A stretch of 64,000 bases of DNA, taken from contig NZ_BMJQ01000022.1 of NCBI RefSeq assembly GCF_014643535.1, positions 38,700 through 102,699 on the forward strand, read 5' to 3'. The translations under genes were made by a program, and so were the position numbers. Positions 42,270-52,411 of the stretch are shown here, piece after piece; positions within the stretch are counted from its first letter, which is position 1, and each line of letters opens with the position of its first letter. A model generated the notes under the pieces. It saw only the letters and a list, made by a program, of their open reading frames with translations. It did no database searches and was not told where the DNA came from. The DNA comes from Aliidongia dinghuensis. GTDB lineage: Bacteria; Pseudomonadota; Alphaproteobacteria; ATCC43930; CGMCC-115725.

Positions 42270-44081
42270 TCAGCCCAGGGCCTCCAGCTCGTCGATGAAG
42301 CCGCTGAGCACGGACAGGCCCTTGTCCCAGAAGGCAGGCTCGCGCGCGTCCAGCCCGAACGGCTGCAGCAGGTCGTGGTGCCGGAGCGTGCCGCCCGCCG
42401 ACAGCATCGCGACATATTGGTCGGCAAAGCCCTCGGGCGCCGCCTGGTAGGCGGCGTAGAGCGAGTTCACCAGGCAGTCGCCGAAGGCATAAGCGTAGAC
42501 GTAGAACGGCGTATGGATAAAATGCGGGATCGAGCTCCAGTAGGTGCCGTAGCTCGGCTGCCAGTTGAAGGCGGGGCCGAGGCTTTCAGTCTGCACCTCG
42601 AGCCAGATCGCATTGAGCCGCTCCGGCAGGAGCTCGCCCTTGCGCCGCTCGTCATGGACGCGCCGCTCGAACTCGCAGAAGGCGATCTGGCGAATTGCCG
42701 TATTGATCATGTCCTCCACCTTGCGGGCGAGGAGCGCCTTGCGCGTCGCCGGGTCCTCTTCGTCCGCCAGCAGGCGGCGGAAGGTCAGCATCTCGCCGAA
42801 CACCGAGGCGGTCTCGGCGAGCGTCAGCGGCGTGTCGGCCATGAGGTGGCCTTGCCGGCCGGCCAGCACCTGATGCACGCCGTGGCCGAGCTCGTGGGCA
42901 AGCGTCATCACGTCGCGCGCGTTGCCCATGTAGTTCATCAGGATATAGGGATGGGCCGACGGCACGGTCGGATGCGAGAAGGCGCCTGAATCCTTGCCCG
43001 GCCGGGGGCCGGCATCGATCCAGCGCTCAGTGAAGAAACGCTCGCCGATGACCGCCAGCTTCGGCGAGAAGGCGCGGTAGGATTCGAGCACGATGCGGCG
43101 CGCCTCGGCCCAGGGGATGACCCGCTGCGGCGCCCCAGGCAGCGGCGCGTTGCGGTCCCAATATTCGAGCTTGTCGAGGCCGAGCCAACGCGCCTTCATG
43201 GCGTAATAGCGATGCGACAGCGCGGGATAGGCCTCGCGCACGGCATGGACGAGCGCGTCGACCACCTCGTCCTCGACGAAGTTCGAAAGATTGCGCGCCG
43301 AGATCGGCCGGGCGAAGCCGCGCCAACGGTCCTCGATCTCCTTGTCCTTGGCGAGCGTGTTGGTGACGAGGGTGAAGATGCGGGCATTGGCGCCCAGCAC
43401 GGTCGCCACACTCTCCGAGCCCTCCTGCCGGACCTTCCGGTCGGGGTCGAACATCAGGTGCATCGCCTCGGCGATGGTGAGCTCCTTGCCGCCGACCGGG
43501 AAGCGGAGTGCCGTCATGGTCTCGTCGAACAGGCGCCCCCAGGCGGCGCGCCCGGCGACATATTTCTCGTGCAGCAGCTTCTCGATCTCGTCCGATAGCT
43601 GATAAGGCCGGAAGGCGCGCACGTCGCGCAGCCAGGGCGCGTAGCGCTCGAGCGCCGGCGCCTCGAGCTTTGCCGCGAGATCGGCATCCTCGATGCGGTT
43701 GAGCTCGAGCGTGAAGAACAGCAGCCGGACCGAGGCCGCGTTCACCCGTTCCTGGAGCGTCTGATAGAACTGCGCCACCTTCGGGTCGTCCATGGCGCCC
43801 GCGAAGGCGAGGCCGCCGAAGCTCATGAGCCGGCCCAGCGTCTCCTGCAGCCGCTCATAGCTGGCGATCGCGGCAGCGAGCGCCGGACCGTCGAGCGTGG
43901 CGACGCGGCCTTCGTAGTTCCGGGCGAATGTCGCGGCTTCCGCATCGACATCCCGAAGGTCGGTCTCGATCGCCGGCGCATCGATCCCGTCGTAGAGGTC
44001 AGCCAGGTTCCAGGTCGGCAGCACCCCAAGGTCGGCGACGGCACCAGAGTTGGCTATGGAACGGGGCGACGGGCGGAACAT
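42270..44081 (-). CDS. M3-family oligoendopeptidase F-type metallopeptidase
   Basis: A 603-residue cytoplasmic zinc peptidase that degrades oligopeptides. The zinc motif is HELGH at 396-400 (TLAHELGHGVH), and the third ligand Glu is in TLAETASVFGEM. N-terminal oligopeptidase F helices (LGVLPTWNLADLYDG) match PepF-like pz-peptidases. ATG 44081 is preceded by AGGAG; the long upstream extension is not coding-like. It is followed with a 4-base gap by the ABC1 kinase gene. Confidence 0.93.
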   Translation of the reverse strand: MFRPSPRSIANSGAVADLGVLPTWNLADLYDGIDAPAIETDLRDVDAEAATFARNYEGRVATLDGPALAAAIASYERLQETLGRLMSFGGLAFAGAMDDPKVAQFYQTLQERVNAASVRLLFFTLELNRIEDADLAAKLEAPALERYAPWLRDVRAFRPYQLSDEIEKLLHEKYVAGRAAWGRLFDETMTALRFPVGGKELTIAEAMHLMFDPDRKVRQEGSESVATVLGANARIFTLVTNTLAKDKEIEDRWRGFARPISARNLSNFVEDEVVDALVHAVREAYPALSHRYYAMKARWLGLDKLEYWDRNAPLPGAPQRVIPWAEARRIVLESYRAFSPKLAVIGERFFTERWIDAGPRPGKDSGAFSHPTVPSAHPYILMNYMGNARDVMTLAHELGHGVHQVLAGRQGHLMADTPLTLAETASVFGEMLTFRRLLADEEDPATRKALLARKVEDMINTAIRQIAFCEFERRVHDERRKGELLPERLNAIWLEVQTESLGPAFNWQPSYGTYWSSIPHFIHTPFYVYAYAFGDCLVNSLYAAYQAAPEGFADQYVAMLSAGGTLRHHDLLQPFGLDAREPAFWDKGLSVLSGFIDELEALG

Positions 44082-44290
44082 GGCTACTCCTGAAACGGGA
44101 CTGTGCGGATATAGGTGCAAGCCGGTCCGCAGCCAAACGGATTCCCGCCTGTCATGCCGCGCCAGGGGGTTGGAAGCGTCGGGCCGCAAGGTTATAGAAG
44201 GACCGCAAGACCGAGACCGGCCGGTGTTTCCGGACCGCGTAGAAGAAGCGGGACGAAGTCCGCGAAAGAGGTCGGGGAAACGAGCTTCCG

Positions 44291-46066
44291 ATGATCGATA
44301 GTGACTGGCCGAACCTTCCTGCGATGTTCTTCCACTGGGCAACGCGGAAGCCCGATCGGCCGTTCCTGTGGGCCCGCGACGGTGCGACATGGACACCGTT
44401 GACCTGGGCCGAGGTGGCGCGCCGCGTGCGGCGGCTCGCAGGCGGCCTCGCCGCCCTCGGCGTCCGCCCGGGCGACCGGGTCGCCGTCGTGTCGGAGAAC
44501 CGACCGGAATGGGCGATCGCGGACCTCGCGATCATGTGCGCGGGCGCCATCACGGTGCCCGCCTACACCACCTTCCCGACCGAGGATTATCGCCACGTGT
44601 TGGCGAACAGCGGCGCGAAGGCGCTCTTCCTGTCGTCGAACCTCCTGGCCCAGCGCGTGCTGCCTGCGGCCGATCAGGTTTCCTGCCTGGAATCGATCAT
44701 CACGCTCGAGCCGCTCAAGACGCAGGCAAACGCCGACGTCTATCTGTGGGACGACGTGATGGCGATGGGTGTCACCACGCCCGATCGCGTCGACGCCACG
44801 GTCGCCGGCCTCGGTCCCGACGATACGGCGTGCCTCATCTTTACGTCCGGCACCGGCGGAGTGCCCAAGGCGGTGATGCAGAGCCATCGCAACGTCATGC
44901 AGAACGGCAAGGGCGCCCGCCGGCTCTTGGACGAGGCGTTCGGCCTCGGCGAGGAAGTGTTCCTGTCGTTCCTGCCGCTGACCCATGCCTACGAGCATTC
45001 GGCCGGCCTGTGGTTTCCGATCATGATCGGCGCGCAGATCTATTACTCCGCCGGCCCCGAAATGCTCGCGACCGAGATGCCCGAGGTTCGGCCGACCATC
45101 ATGACCGCGGTGCCGCGCCTGTTCGAGATGCTGCACAAGCGCATCCAGCAGACGGCGCTGCGCGGCGGTGGGACCAAGGCGAAGCTGTTCAACCTCGCGC
45201 TGACACTCGGCACCAAGCGCTACAATGACCGGAGGAGCCTGACGGCCAGGGAGCGCGCGCTCGACCTCTTGGTCGAGGTCCTGGTGCGCCGCAAGGTGCG
45301 CCAGCGCTTCGGCGGCCGCTTGAAGGCCTTCGTCTCAGGCGGGGCACCGCTGAACCGGGAGGTCGGCCTGTTCTTCCTGGCGCTCGGCATCAACCAGCTG
45401 CAGGGCTATGGCCAGACCGAGGCCGGCCCGGTCATTTCCTGCAACCCGCCGAAGCGCATCAAGGTCGATACGGTCGGCCCGCCGCTCGCCGGCATCGAGG
45501 TCAAGATCGCGCCCGACGGCGAGATCCTGGTGCGCGGCGAGAATGTGATGAAGGGCTATTGGCACGATCCGGAGGCGACCGAGCGTGCGATCCGCGACGG
45601 CTGGCTGCACACCGGCGACGTCGGCGAGTTCGACGCCGACGGCTATCTCAAGATCACCGACCGCAAGCGCGACTTCATCAAGAACTCCGGCGGCGAGATG
45701 ATCTCGCCCCAGCGCATCGAGGGCTATCTGGCGCTGGAACAGGGCATCGGCCAGGTCATGGTCTATGGCGACAAGCGCCCCTATCTGGTGGCGCTCGTAG
45801 TCCCCGACGAGGAGCTGCTGCGCCGCGCCAAGGCGGAGGCCGACGAGACGGCGCGCCAAGCCTGCCTGCAGCAGGAGATCCAGGCCGGCATCGCCCGGGT
45901 CAACAAGACCCTGACCGCCGCCGAGCGCATTCGCCGCTTCGCCGTGGTCGAGGAGGCCTTCTCGGTTGCCAACGGCCAGATGACGCCGACCCTCAAGATC
46001 AAGCGCCACGTCATCCGCTCGGCTCACGGGCCCCTGCTCGAGAGCCTCTACGACAAGGCGAGCTGA
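44291..46066 (+). CDS. Long-chain fatty acyl-CoA synthetase (AMP-binding)
   Basis: A 591-residue adenylate-forming ligase that activates fatty acids with ATP and CoA. The AMP motif is LIFTSGTGGVPKAVMQSH; others are GYGQTEAGP, GWLHTGDVGEFDADGYLKITDRKRDFIKNSGGE and the C-terminal lysine region MTPTLKIKRHVI. The layout is that of the FadD15/Bubblegum branch. GAGGTCGGGG lies in the leader. Divergent from the peptidase gene. Confidence 0.92.
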   Translation: MIDSDWPNLPAMFFHWATRKPDRPFLWARDGATWTPLTWAEVARRVRRLAGGLAALGVRPGDRVAVVSENRPEWAIADLAIMCAGAITVPAYTTFPTEDYRHVLANSGAKALFLSSNLLAQRVLPAADQVSCLESIITLEPLKTQANADVYLWDDVMAMGVTTPDRVDATVAGLGPDDTACLIFTSGTGGVPKAVMQSHRNVMQNGKGARRLLDEAFGLGEEVFLSFLPLTHAYEHSAGLWFPIMIGAQIYYSAGPEMLATEMPEVRPTIMTAVPRLFEMLHKRIQQTALRGGGTKAKLFNLALTLGTKRYNDRRSLTARERALDLLVEVLVRRKVRQRFGGRLKAFVSGGAPLNREVGLFFLALGINQLQGYGQTEAGPVISCNPPKRIKVDTVGPPLAGIEVKIAPDGEILVRGENVMKGYWHDPEATERAIRDGWLHTGDVGEFDADGYLKITDRKRDFIKNSGGEMISPQRIEGYLALEQGIGQVMVYGDKRPYLVALVVPDEELLRRAKAEADETARQACLQQEIQAGIARVNKTLTAAERIRRFAVVEEAFSVANGQMTPTLKIKRHVIRSAHGPLLESLYDKAS

Positions 46067-46087
46067 GGCGGCTCGCGACCTCTTACA

Positions 46088-46224
46088 CCGTCATTCCCGC
46101 GAGAGGCGGCAATCCAGCAAGAGCCGCGTCTGCGGCGACCTGACTCTTTGTCCGCGCTGCCGCGCGTAACGGCGCCACAAACCTGCGGTTTGCGCGGGGA
46201 TCCCTGCCTTCGCGGGGACGACGG
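46088..46224. repeat. REP-like dispersed inverted repeat element
   Basis: The ends CCGTCATTCCCGCG (46088-46101) and CGCGGGGACGACGG (46211-46224) are inverted copies with a few mismatches, continuing inward as GGCAATCC and GGGATCCCTGCCTT. This CATTCCCGCG...GGAATCC form is a dispersed intergenic repeat well known in alphaproteobacterial genomes. It fills the space between the acyl-CoA synthetase and the LysR stop. Confidence 0.75.
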
Positions 46225-46225
46225 T

Positions 46226-47131
46226 TTACATAGGCACGTGCGCGGCGACCGTCTCCTCGACGATTGCCCTTAGCCGGCCCAAGGCCGGGCTCAGCGCGCG
46301 GCCGGCGTCATGCAGGCACAGGTCGACCGAGGGCCCCGGCGGCAGGCCTGCCGCCGCATCGAGCAGGGTGACGCCGGCGGGCAAGCCGATCGCGGTCCGG
46401 AGCGTCAAGCCGAGGCCCGCTTCGATCGCAGCCCAGAGCCCATGCAGGCTGCTGCTGGTGAAGGCGGCGCGCCAGACGAGGCCGGCCCGGTCGAGCACCG
46501 CAAGCGCCGCTTCGCGGAAGAAGCAGGGCGCCTCGAACAGCGCCAGCGGGATCGGCTCGCCGGCCGTCCAGACCGGCACCCTCAAGGTCTGCCCAGCCGC
46601 GCCCGGCCGATCCACAGCTGGCCCGATCCAGACCATCGGCAGGCGGGCCAGCCGATAGGCGTCCGCGCGGGTACCGTTGCCGAGCGCCAGGACCAGGTCG
46701 AGCTCGCCGCGATCGAGCCGGGCAAGCAGGTGCCGATTGCCGTCGACCACCGCCTCGACGCGCACGGCTGGATGGGCGCGGCGGAATTGCCCGAGTGCCA
46801 GCGGCAACCAGGCTTCGGCGAAGTCGGCGGCGAGGCCGAACCGCACCGCCCCCTCGATCGCCCGGCCGCGCAACGCCACGACCGCCTCGTCATTGAGATC
46901 GAGAATGCGCCGGGCATAGGCCAGCACCAGGTCGCCGGCCTCGGTCGGCACCAGACCGCGCCCCTGCTTGCGGAACAGCGGCTCGCCCACCTGGTCCTCG
47001 AGCTTGCGGATCTGCTGGCTCACCGCCGACTGCGAACGGCCGATCTGGCCTGCAGCCCGGTTGAAGCCGCCCAGGTCCTGCGCCGTCACCAGCGTGCGCA
47101 ACACGTCCATGTCGAGGTTGAGCTTCGCCAT
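46226..47131 (-). CDS. LysR-family transcriptional regulator
   Basis: A 301-residue regulator with HTH at the N-terminus (LDMDVLRTLVTAQDLGGFNRAAGQIGRSQSAVSQQIRKLEDQVG) and an inducer-binding domain. It is divergent from the MFS exporter, 100 bases apart, and probably controls it. Its stop codon lies directly next to the REP-like element. Confidence 0.9.
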   Translation of the reverse strand: MAKLNLDMDVLRTLVTAQDLGGFNRAAGQIGRSQSAVSQQIRKLEDQVGEPLFRKQGRGLVPTEAGDLVLAYARRILDLNDEAVVALRGRAIEGAVRFGLAADFAEAWLPLALGQFRRAHPAVRVEAVVDGNRHLLARLDRGELDLVLALGNGTRADAYRLARLPMVWIGPAVDRPGAAGQTLRVPVWTAGEPIPLALFEAPCFFREAALAVLDRAGLVWRAAFTSSSLHGLWAAIEAGLGLTLRTAIGLPAGVTLLDAAAGLPPGPSVDLCLHDAGRALSPALGRLRAIVEETVAAHVPM

Positions 47132-47231
47132 CGTTCGGAATCTCGAAACTGGAATATAAGAACTATCGGATTTTCTTACTCAATGCGAGTGCCGATGTTG
47201 CAGAGGCCTGCCTTATCCCGGGATCTCGCCC

Positions 47232-48521
47232 ATGACATCCTCACTCGTGCCACCCTCACCCGTGACGCCGACGACCGTCCGGCTCTACGCCGCGGCCATC
47301 GCCTCCGCCAAGATCGGCACCGGCTTCTTCTTCCTGATCAATACCTGGCTGATCATCGAGCTCACCCATCAGCCGTCGAGCGCGGCCCTGACGCTCGTCA
47401 TGACCATCCTGCCGAGCCTGCTGCTGTCGCCGCTGATCGGCCTTGCCGTCGATCGTGGCCGGCCGGCGCGTCTGGCCTATCGGGCCGAGTGGCTCCGCTG
47501 GCTGGTGCTGATCCTCTATGGCGGGCTCTACGGGGCGGGCCTCGCCGGCGCCTGGACCGGCTATGCGGTGAGCTTCCTCGTGGCGCTCGGCAACGAGATC
47601 CAGGTGCTGGCCTGGCGCGCGGCCCTGGTGCGGGCGGCACCGGCCGAACAGATGCTGCGCCTGAACGCGCTGACCGTGGTCGGCGGCCAGGCCGGCCAGA
47701 TCCTGGGCGCCGCTGCGTCCGGCCTGGTACTGGCCGCAATCGGGCCGGTGCCGACGATCGTGCTGACCGCCACGGCCTATCTCCTGTCGGCCCTGTTCGG
47801 CCGGCTCGTGGCCGGTCGGCTCAGCGGCCAGGACCCCGCGACCGCGGCGCGCCGGGACCTGCGGCAGCATCTGCGCGACCTCGCCGCCGGGCTCGGCCAT
47901 ATCCGAGAACGGCCGGAGATCGGCTTCTTCTACGGCCTGATGCTGGCGAACCTCACCGTCATCTTCGGCATCAACGCCATGCTGGCGCCGTTCGTGCAGG
48001 AGGAACTGCACCTGGGGGCGGCGGCGTTTGGCCAGATCGACGCCGGCTATGCGGCTGGCGCGATCACGGGCGGGCTCGTCGTGGCACGGCTTGCCGCCCG
48101 CTTCGGCCGCCGGCCGATCCTCATCTCGGGCTTCCTGCTGATGGCGACGAGCCTCGCCGCCTTCGCGCACAGCCATGGCTTTGTCGCGGCCATCATCGCC
48201 TATGCCGGCCTCGGCATCAGCTTCCAGACCAACGTGCTGGCGCTCAGCCTGGCGCAGCAGGCGACCGACCCGGCGTACCAGGGCCGGGTCAACGCCAGCT
48301 TCAACACGCTGAACGGCCTTGCCGGCCTCGTCATCTACGGCATCGTGGCGCTCTCTGCCGGGCACCATCTCTATCGCACGCTCTATCTCGGGCAGGCGGC
48401 CATCATGCTGGCAATGGTACCGGCGATCATCCTGGCCGGACGCGGCGGCCGGGTCAGCCGGCTGCTGGTTCCGGGAACCGACCGGGCCCGCGCGCAGGCG
48501 CAAGCCGCTGGATCTTTGTAA
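47232..48521 (+). CDS. MFS transporter, EntS/MFS_3 type
   Basis: A 429-residue transporter with about twelve helices. Motifs: ASAKIGTGFFFLINTWLII, a loop VDRGRPARLAYRAEWLRW, and YAAGAITGGLVVARLAARFGRRPILISG in the second half. This resembles EntS-like exporters of siderophores and the DHA3 group. Divergent LysR next door is its probable regulator. Substrate unknown. Confidence 0.87.
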   Translation: MTSSLVPPSPVTPTTVRLYAAAIASAKIGTGFFFLINTWLIIELTHQPSSAALTLVMTILPSLLLSPLIGLAVDRGRPARLAYRAEWLRWLVLILYGGLYGAGLAGAWTGYAVSFLVALGNEIQVLAWRAALVRAAPAEQMLRLNALTVVGGQAGQILGAAASGLVLAAIGPVPTIVLTATAYLLSALFGRLVAGRLSGQDPATAARRDLRQHLRDLAAGLGHIRERPEIGFFYGLMLANLTVIFGINAMLAPFVQEELHLGAAAFGQIDAGYAAGAITGGLVVARLAARFGRRPILISGFLLMATSLAAFAHSHGFVAAIIAYAGLGISFQTNVLALSLAQQATDPAYQGRVNASFNTLNGLAGLVIYGIVALSAGHHLYRTLYLGQAAIMLAMVPAIILAGRGGRVSRLLVPGTDRARAQAQAAGSL

Positions 48522-48695
48522 TAAAATTACTTTCGGACACACATTCTTCGCCGAATCGTCACCTGCCCGTCGCCAACCCTGCTGTTCGTTGCTTTCTGCG
48601 GCCGCGTCGTCCGGCGCAATTGAGCGAAGCTGCCCGTTGGAATAACACTTCCGCATACCGGCCCCGCAAGATGAGCCGGAGCGGGAGATGCGGCG
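48522..48695. other. Intergenic region, promoter expected, nothing distinctive
   Basis: 174 bases between the MFS gene and the oxidoreductase gene. A small palindrome GTAATAAAATTAC lies right at the MFS stop. I see no clear promoter. Confidence 0.35.
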
Positions 48696-51600
48696 ATGGC
48701 TCTGGCGGCAATGGGACTGGCGGCAACAGGACTGGCGGCAGTCACACTCGACGACAAATACACGCTCGAACGCGGGCGGATTTATCTGAACGGCGTCCAG
48801 GCGCTGGCCCGCCTGCCGATGATGCAGCGCCAGCGCGATCTCGTCGAAGGTCTCAACACCGCCAGCTTCATCTCCGGCTATCGCGGCTCGCCCTTGGGCG
48901 GGCTCGACCAGGCGCTGTGGTCCGCGCGCAAGCACTTGAAGGACAACCATGTCTTCTTCGAGCCGGGCCTGAACGAGGACCTGGCCGCGACCTCGATCTG
49001 GGGCACCCAGCAGGTCAACATGTACGAAGGCGCCAAATACGACGGCGTCTTCGCCATGTGGTACGGCAAGGGCCCGGGCGTCGACCGCTCGGGCGACGTC
49101 TTCAAGCATGCGAACGGCGCCGGCACCGCGCCGCACGGCGGCGTTCTGGTCTTGGCCGGCGACGATCACGCCTCCAAGTCCTCGACCTTGCCGCACCAGT
49201 CCGAATACGCCTTCATCGATGCCCAGATCCCGGTGCTGAACCCGTCGGGCGTGCAGGAGATCCTGGACTACGGGCTCTACGGCTGGGCCATGTCGCGCTT
49301 CGCCGGCACCTGGGTCGCCATGAAGACGATCGCCGAGACGGTTGACAGTTCCGCCTCGGTCCATGTGGCACCCGAGCGCGTCAAGATCGTGCTGCCCGAG
49401 GATGCCGAGTTGCCGCCGGGCGGGCTCAACATCCGCTGGCCCGACACGCCGCTCGAGCAGGAGTACCGCCTGATGCGGTACAAGCTCAAGGCCGCCCAGG
49501 CCTTCGCCCGGGCGAATGGGCTCGATCGGGTGACGCTCGACAGCCCGAACGCCCGCTTCGGCATCGCGACCACCGGCAAGTCCTATCTCGACGTACGCCA
49601 GGCCTTGGACGACCTCGGCATCGACGATGCCTACGCCGCCGAGATCGGCCTCCGCATCTACAAGATCGGCATGACCTGGCCGATCGAGCCCGAAGGCCTG
49701 AAGCGCTTCGCCGAAGGACTGGACGAGATCCTCGTCGTCGAGGAGAAGCGCGGGCTGATCGAAAGCCAGCTGAAGGAACAGCTCTACGGCCTGCCCGAGG
49801 CGGTGCGCCCGCGCATCGTCGGCAAGTTCGACGAGGCTCAAGACTGGATCCTGCCGTCCCACTATGAACTGTCGCCGGCGACGATCGCGCGGGTGATCGC
49901 GGGGCGCCTCGCCCGCTTCCATACCGGCGCCCGCATCGAGGACCGGGTGAAGTACCTGGCCGCCAAGGAAGAACAGCTGGCGCGCGTGACGCCGACCGCG
50001 GCGCGCACGCCCTGGTTCTGCTCCGGCTGCCCGCACAATACGTCCACCCGCGTGCCCGACGGCAGCCGCGCCATGGCCGGCATCGGCTGCCATTACATGG
50101 CGATCTGGATGCCCGAGCGGCACACGTCGACCTTTACCCAGATGGGCGGCGAAGGCACGCCCTGGATCGGCCAGGCGCCGTTCACCGAGACGAAGCACGT
50201 CTTCACCAACCTCGGCGACGGCACCTACAATCATTCGGGCCTGCTCGCGATCCGCGCCGCGGTCGGGGCCAAGGTCAACATCACCTACAAGATCCTGTTC
50301 AACGACGCAGTCGCCATGACCGGCGGCCAGACTCACGACGGCGGCGGCCTGACCGTGCCGATGATCGCGCGCCAGGTCGCGGCCGAGGGCGTGAAGCGCG
50401 TGGTCGTGGTGAGCGACGATACGGACAAATACCAGGTCGATGTCGGGCTACCGCCGCTGACGCCGGTCCTGCATCGCGACAAGCTCGACGAGGTGCAGCG
50501 CGAGTTGCGCGAGGTCGAGGGCGTCACCGTGCTGATCTACGACCAGACCTGCGCCGCCGAGAAGCGTCGGCGCCGCAAGCGCGGCAAGATGGTCGACCCG
50601 CAAAAGCGCGTCTTCATCAACGACACGGTGTGCGAGGGCTGCGGCGACTGCTCCAAGGCATCGAACTGCCTCTCGGTCGTGCCGCTCGAGACCGAGTACG
50701 GCACCAAGCGCGAGATCGACCAGTCGTCGTGCAACAAGGACTATTCCTGTGTCGAGGGCTTCTGCCCGAGCTTCGTCACGGTGCACGGCGGCAGCCTGCG
50801 CAAGAACAAAGGTGCGGCCCGCGACGAAGACGGCTTCGGCCCGCTGCCGATGCCGGCGCTCCCGGCGCTCGACCGGCCCTACGGCATCCTGGTGACCGGC
50901 GTCGGCGGCACCGGCGTCGTCACGATCGGGGCGCTCCTCGGCATGGCGGCGCATCTCGAGGGCAAGGGCGTCTCGGTGCTCGACATGACCGGCCTCGCCC
51001 AGAAGGGCGGCGCCGTCTTCAGCCACATCCGCATCGCGGCCCGGCCCGAGGATATCGCGGCCGTGCGCATCGCGGCCGGCGGCGCCGACGCGCTCTTGGG
51101 CTGCGACTTCCTGGTCGCTGCCGCGACCGATAGTCTCGCCAAGCTCGACCGGGACCGGACCCGCGCCTTCGTCAACCGGGCGGAGACGATCACCGGCAAC
51201 TTCACCCAGAACCCGGACCTGAAATTCCCGGCCGCCGACGCCCGCCGCTCACTCGCGGACGCACTGGGCTCTGACGGGGTCGACTATGTCGAAGCCACGC
51301 GGCTCGCGGTGGCGCTGCTCGGCGATTCGATCGCGGCCAACCTGTTCATGCTGGGCTATGCCTGGCAGAAGGGCGCGGTGCCGCTTTCCGCCGAGGCGAT
51401 CGACCGCGCGATCGAGCTCAACGGCGTCGCGGTCGAGTTCAACAAGAAATCCTTCCTCTGGGGCCGGCGCGCCGCGGTCGACCTGGCCGCGGTCGAGGCA
51501 GCGGCCGCCCCGCCCCGCCCCGCGACCGGCAGCCGGCGCCGGAGCGAGAGCCTGGACGAGCTGATCGAGCGGCGCATCGCCGACCTCACCCGCTACCAGA

Positions 51601-52208
51601 ACGCCGCCTATGCCGAGCGCTATGCGGCACTCGTCCGGCGCGTCGTGCAGGCCGAGGCCGAGCGCGTGCCCGGCCGCACCGGCCTTGGCGAGGCGGTCGC
51701 CCGCAACCTCTACAAGCTCATGGCCTACAAGGACGAGTACGAGGTCGCCAGGCTCTATACGGACGGCGAGTTCCTGCAGAAGCTCCACGAACGGTTCGAG
51801 GGCGATTTCACGCTCCAGTTCCATCTGGCGCCGCCGCTCCTGGCCGAGCGGCACTCGACGACGGGCCACCTCATGAAGAAGACCTATGGGCCGTGGATGC
51901 TGAAGGCCTTCGGCCTGCTCGCCCATTTCAAAGGCCTGCGCGGCACCCTGTGGGATCCGTTCGGCCGCAGCGAGGAACGCCGGGCCGAACGCCGCCTGAT
52001 CGGCGAATATGTCGCGGTGGTCGAAGAGATCCTGAGCCGCCTCGGCGCGGACAACCATGGGACAGCGCTCGAGCTCGCACGCATCCCGGAACGGATCCGC
52101 GGTTTCGGCCACGTCAAGGAGGCGAATATGGCCGAGGCGAAGCGCGCGGAAGCAGCGCTGCTCGCGCAATTCCGCAGCCCCGCGGCGATTCCGGTCGCCG
52201 CCGAATGA
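48696..52208 (+). CDS. Indolepyruvate ferredoxin oxidoreductase (fused alpha/beta form)
   Basis: A 1170-residue enzyme that oxidatively decarboxylates indolepyruvate and other aryl-pyruvates to acyl-CoA, reducing ferredoxin. The order is pyrimidine/PP domain (ISGYRGSPLGGLDQAL), TPP domain (FCSGCPHNTSTRVPDGSRAMAGIGCHYMA), a ferredoxin-type cluster domain (CEGCGDCSKASNC and later CNKDYSCVEGFCPSF) and a gamma/beta domain (GVGGTGVVTIGALLGMAAHLEGKGV). This single-chain form is typical of Proteobacteria. GGGAG lies 9 bases before ATG 48696. The first 15 residues come from a three-fold 15-base repeat and are not part of the family core. Confidence 0.95.
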   Translation: MALAAMGLAATGLAAVTLDDKYTLERGRIYLNGVQALARLPMMQRQRDLVEGLNTASFISGYRGSPLGGLDQALWSARKHLKDNHVFFEPGLNEDLAATSIWGTQQVNMYEGAKYDGVFAMWYGKGPGVDRSGDVFKHANGAGTAPHGGVLVLAGDDHASKSSTLPHQSEYAFIDAQIPVLNPSGVQEILDYGLYGWAMSRFAGTWVAMKTIAETVDSSASVHVAPERVKIVLPEDAELPPGGLNIRWPDTPLEQEYRLMRYKLKAAQAFARANGLDRVTLDSPNARFGIATTGKSYLDVRQALDDLGIDDAYAAEIGLRIYKIGMTWPIEPEGLKRFAEGLDEILVVEEKRGLIESQLKEQLYGLPEAVRPRIVGKFDEAQDWILPSHYELSPATIARVIAGRLARFHTGARIEDRVKYLAAKEEQLARVTPTAARTPWFCSGCPHNTSTRVPDGSRAMAGIGCHYMAIWMPERHTSTFTQMGGEGTPWIGQAPFTETKHVFTNLGDGTYNHSGLLAIRAAVGAKVNITYKILFNDAVAMTGGQTHDGGGLTVPMIARQVAAEGVKRVVVVSDDTDKYQVDVGLPPLTPVLHRDKLDEVQRELREVEGVTVLIYDQTCAAEKRRRRKRGKMVDPQKRVFINDTVCEGCGDCSKASNCLSVVPLETEYGTKREIDQSSCNKDYSCVEGFCPSFVTVHGGSLRKNKGAARDEDGFGPLPMPALPALDRPYGILVTGVGGTGVVTIGALLGMAAHLEGKGVSVLDMTGLAQKGGAVFSHIRIAARPEDIAAVRIAAGGADALLGCDFLVAAATDSLAKLDRDRTRAFVNRAETITGNFTQNPDLKFPAADARRSLADALGSDGVDYVEATRLAVALLGDSIAANLFMLGYAWQKGAVPLSAEAIDRAIELNGVAVEFNKKSFLWGRRAAVDLAAVEAAAAPPRPATGSRRRSESLDELIERRIADLTRYQNAAYAERYAALVRRVVQAEAERVPGRTGLGEAVARNLYKLMAYKDEYEVARLYTDGEFLQKLHERFEGDFTLQFHLAPPLLAERHSTTGHLMKKTYGPWMLKAFGLLAHFKGLRGTLWDPFGRSEERRAERRLIGEYVAVVEEILSRLGADNHGTALELARIPERIRGFGHVKEANMAEAKRAEAALLAQFRSPAAIPVAAE
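48702..48746 (+). repeat. Three tandem 15-base repeats at the start of the oxidoreductase gene
   Basis: CTGGCGGCAATGGGA, CTGGCGGCAACAGGA and CTGGCGGCAGTCACA follow each other in frame and encode LAAMG-LAATG-LAAVT. The third copy has diverged more. Confidence 0.7.
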
Positions 52209-52411
52209 CGTCGGGCCAGCCCTTCGTAATTCATCGCGTGCGCGGATAGGGCGGAGTGCGCTAAGAACATCCGAAATACCGAACCCCGAATGACGTGCTG
52301 CCCGGCGCTAAGCCGCCGGCAGCGCGAAATTCGTTGCACTAGAAACCGTGACGAGGAATCTTCACGGCCCAAGAACGACCGCCAACGCGGCCCATGAGGG
52401 GATTTAGTTCC
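52209..52411. other. Intergenic region upstream of the peptide transporter operon
   Basis: About 200 bases. An imperfect GC hairpin (about 52298-52325) without a T-run lies midway. The transporter promoter should be here but I cannot place it with confidence. Confidence 0.4.

Noticed and set aside
46310..50336. Two frames over 1000 residues (46310-49345 plus, 47256-50336 minus)
   Set aside because: Both are out-of-frame or antisense readings of the LysR, MFS and oxidoreductase genes.
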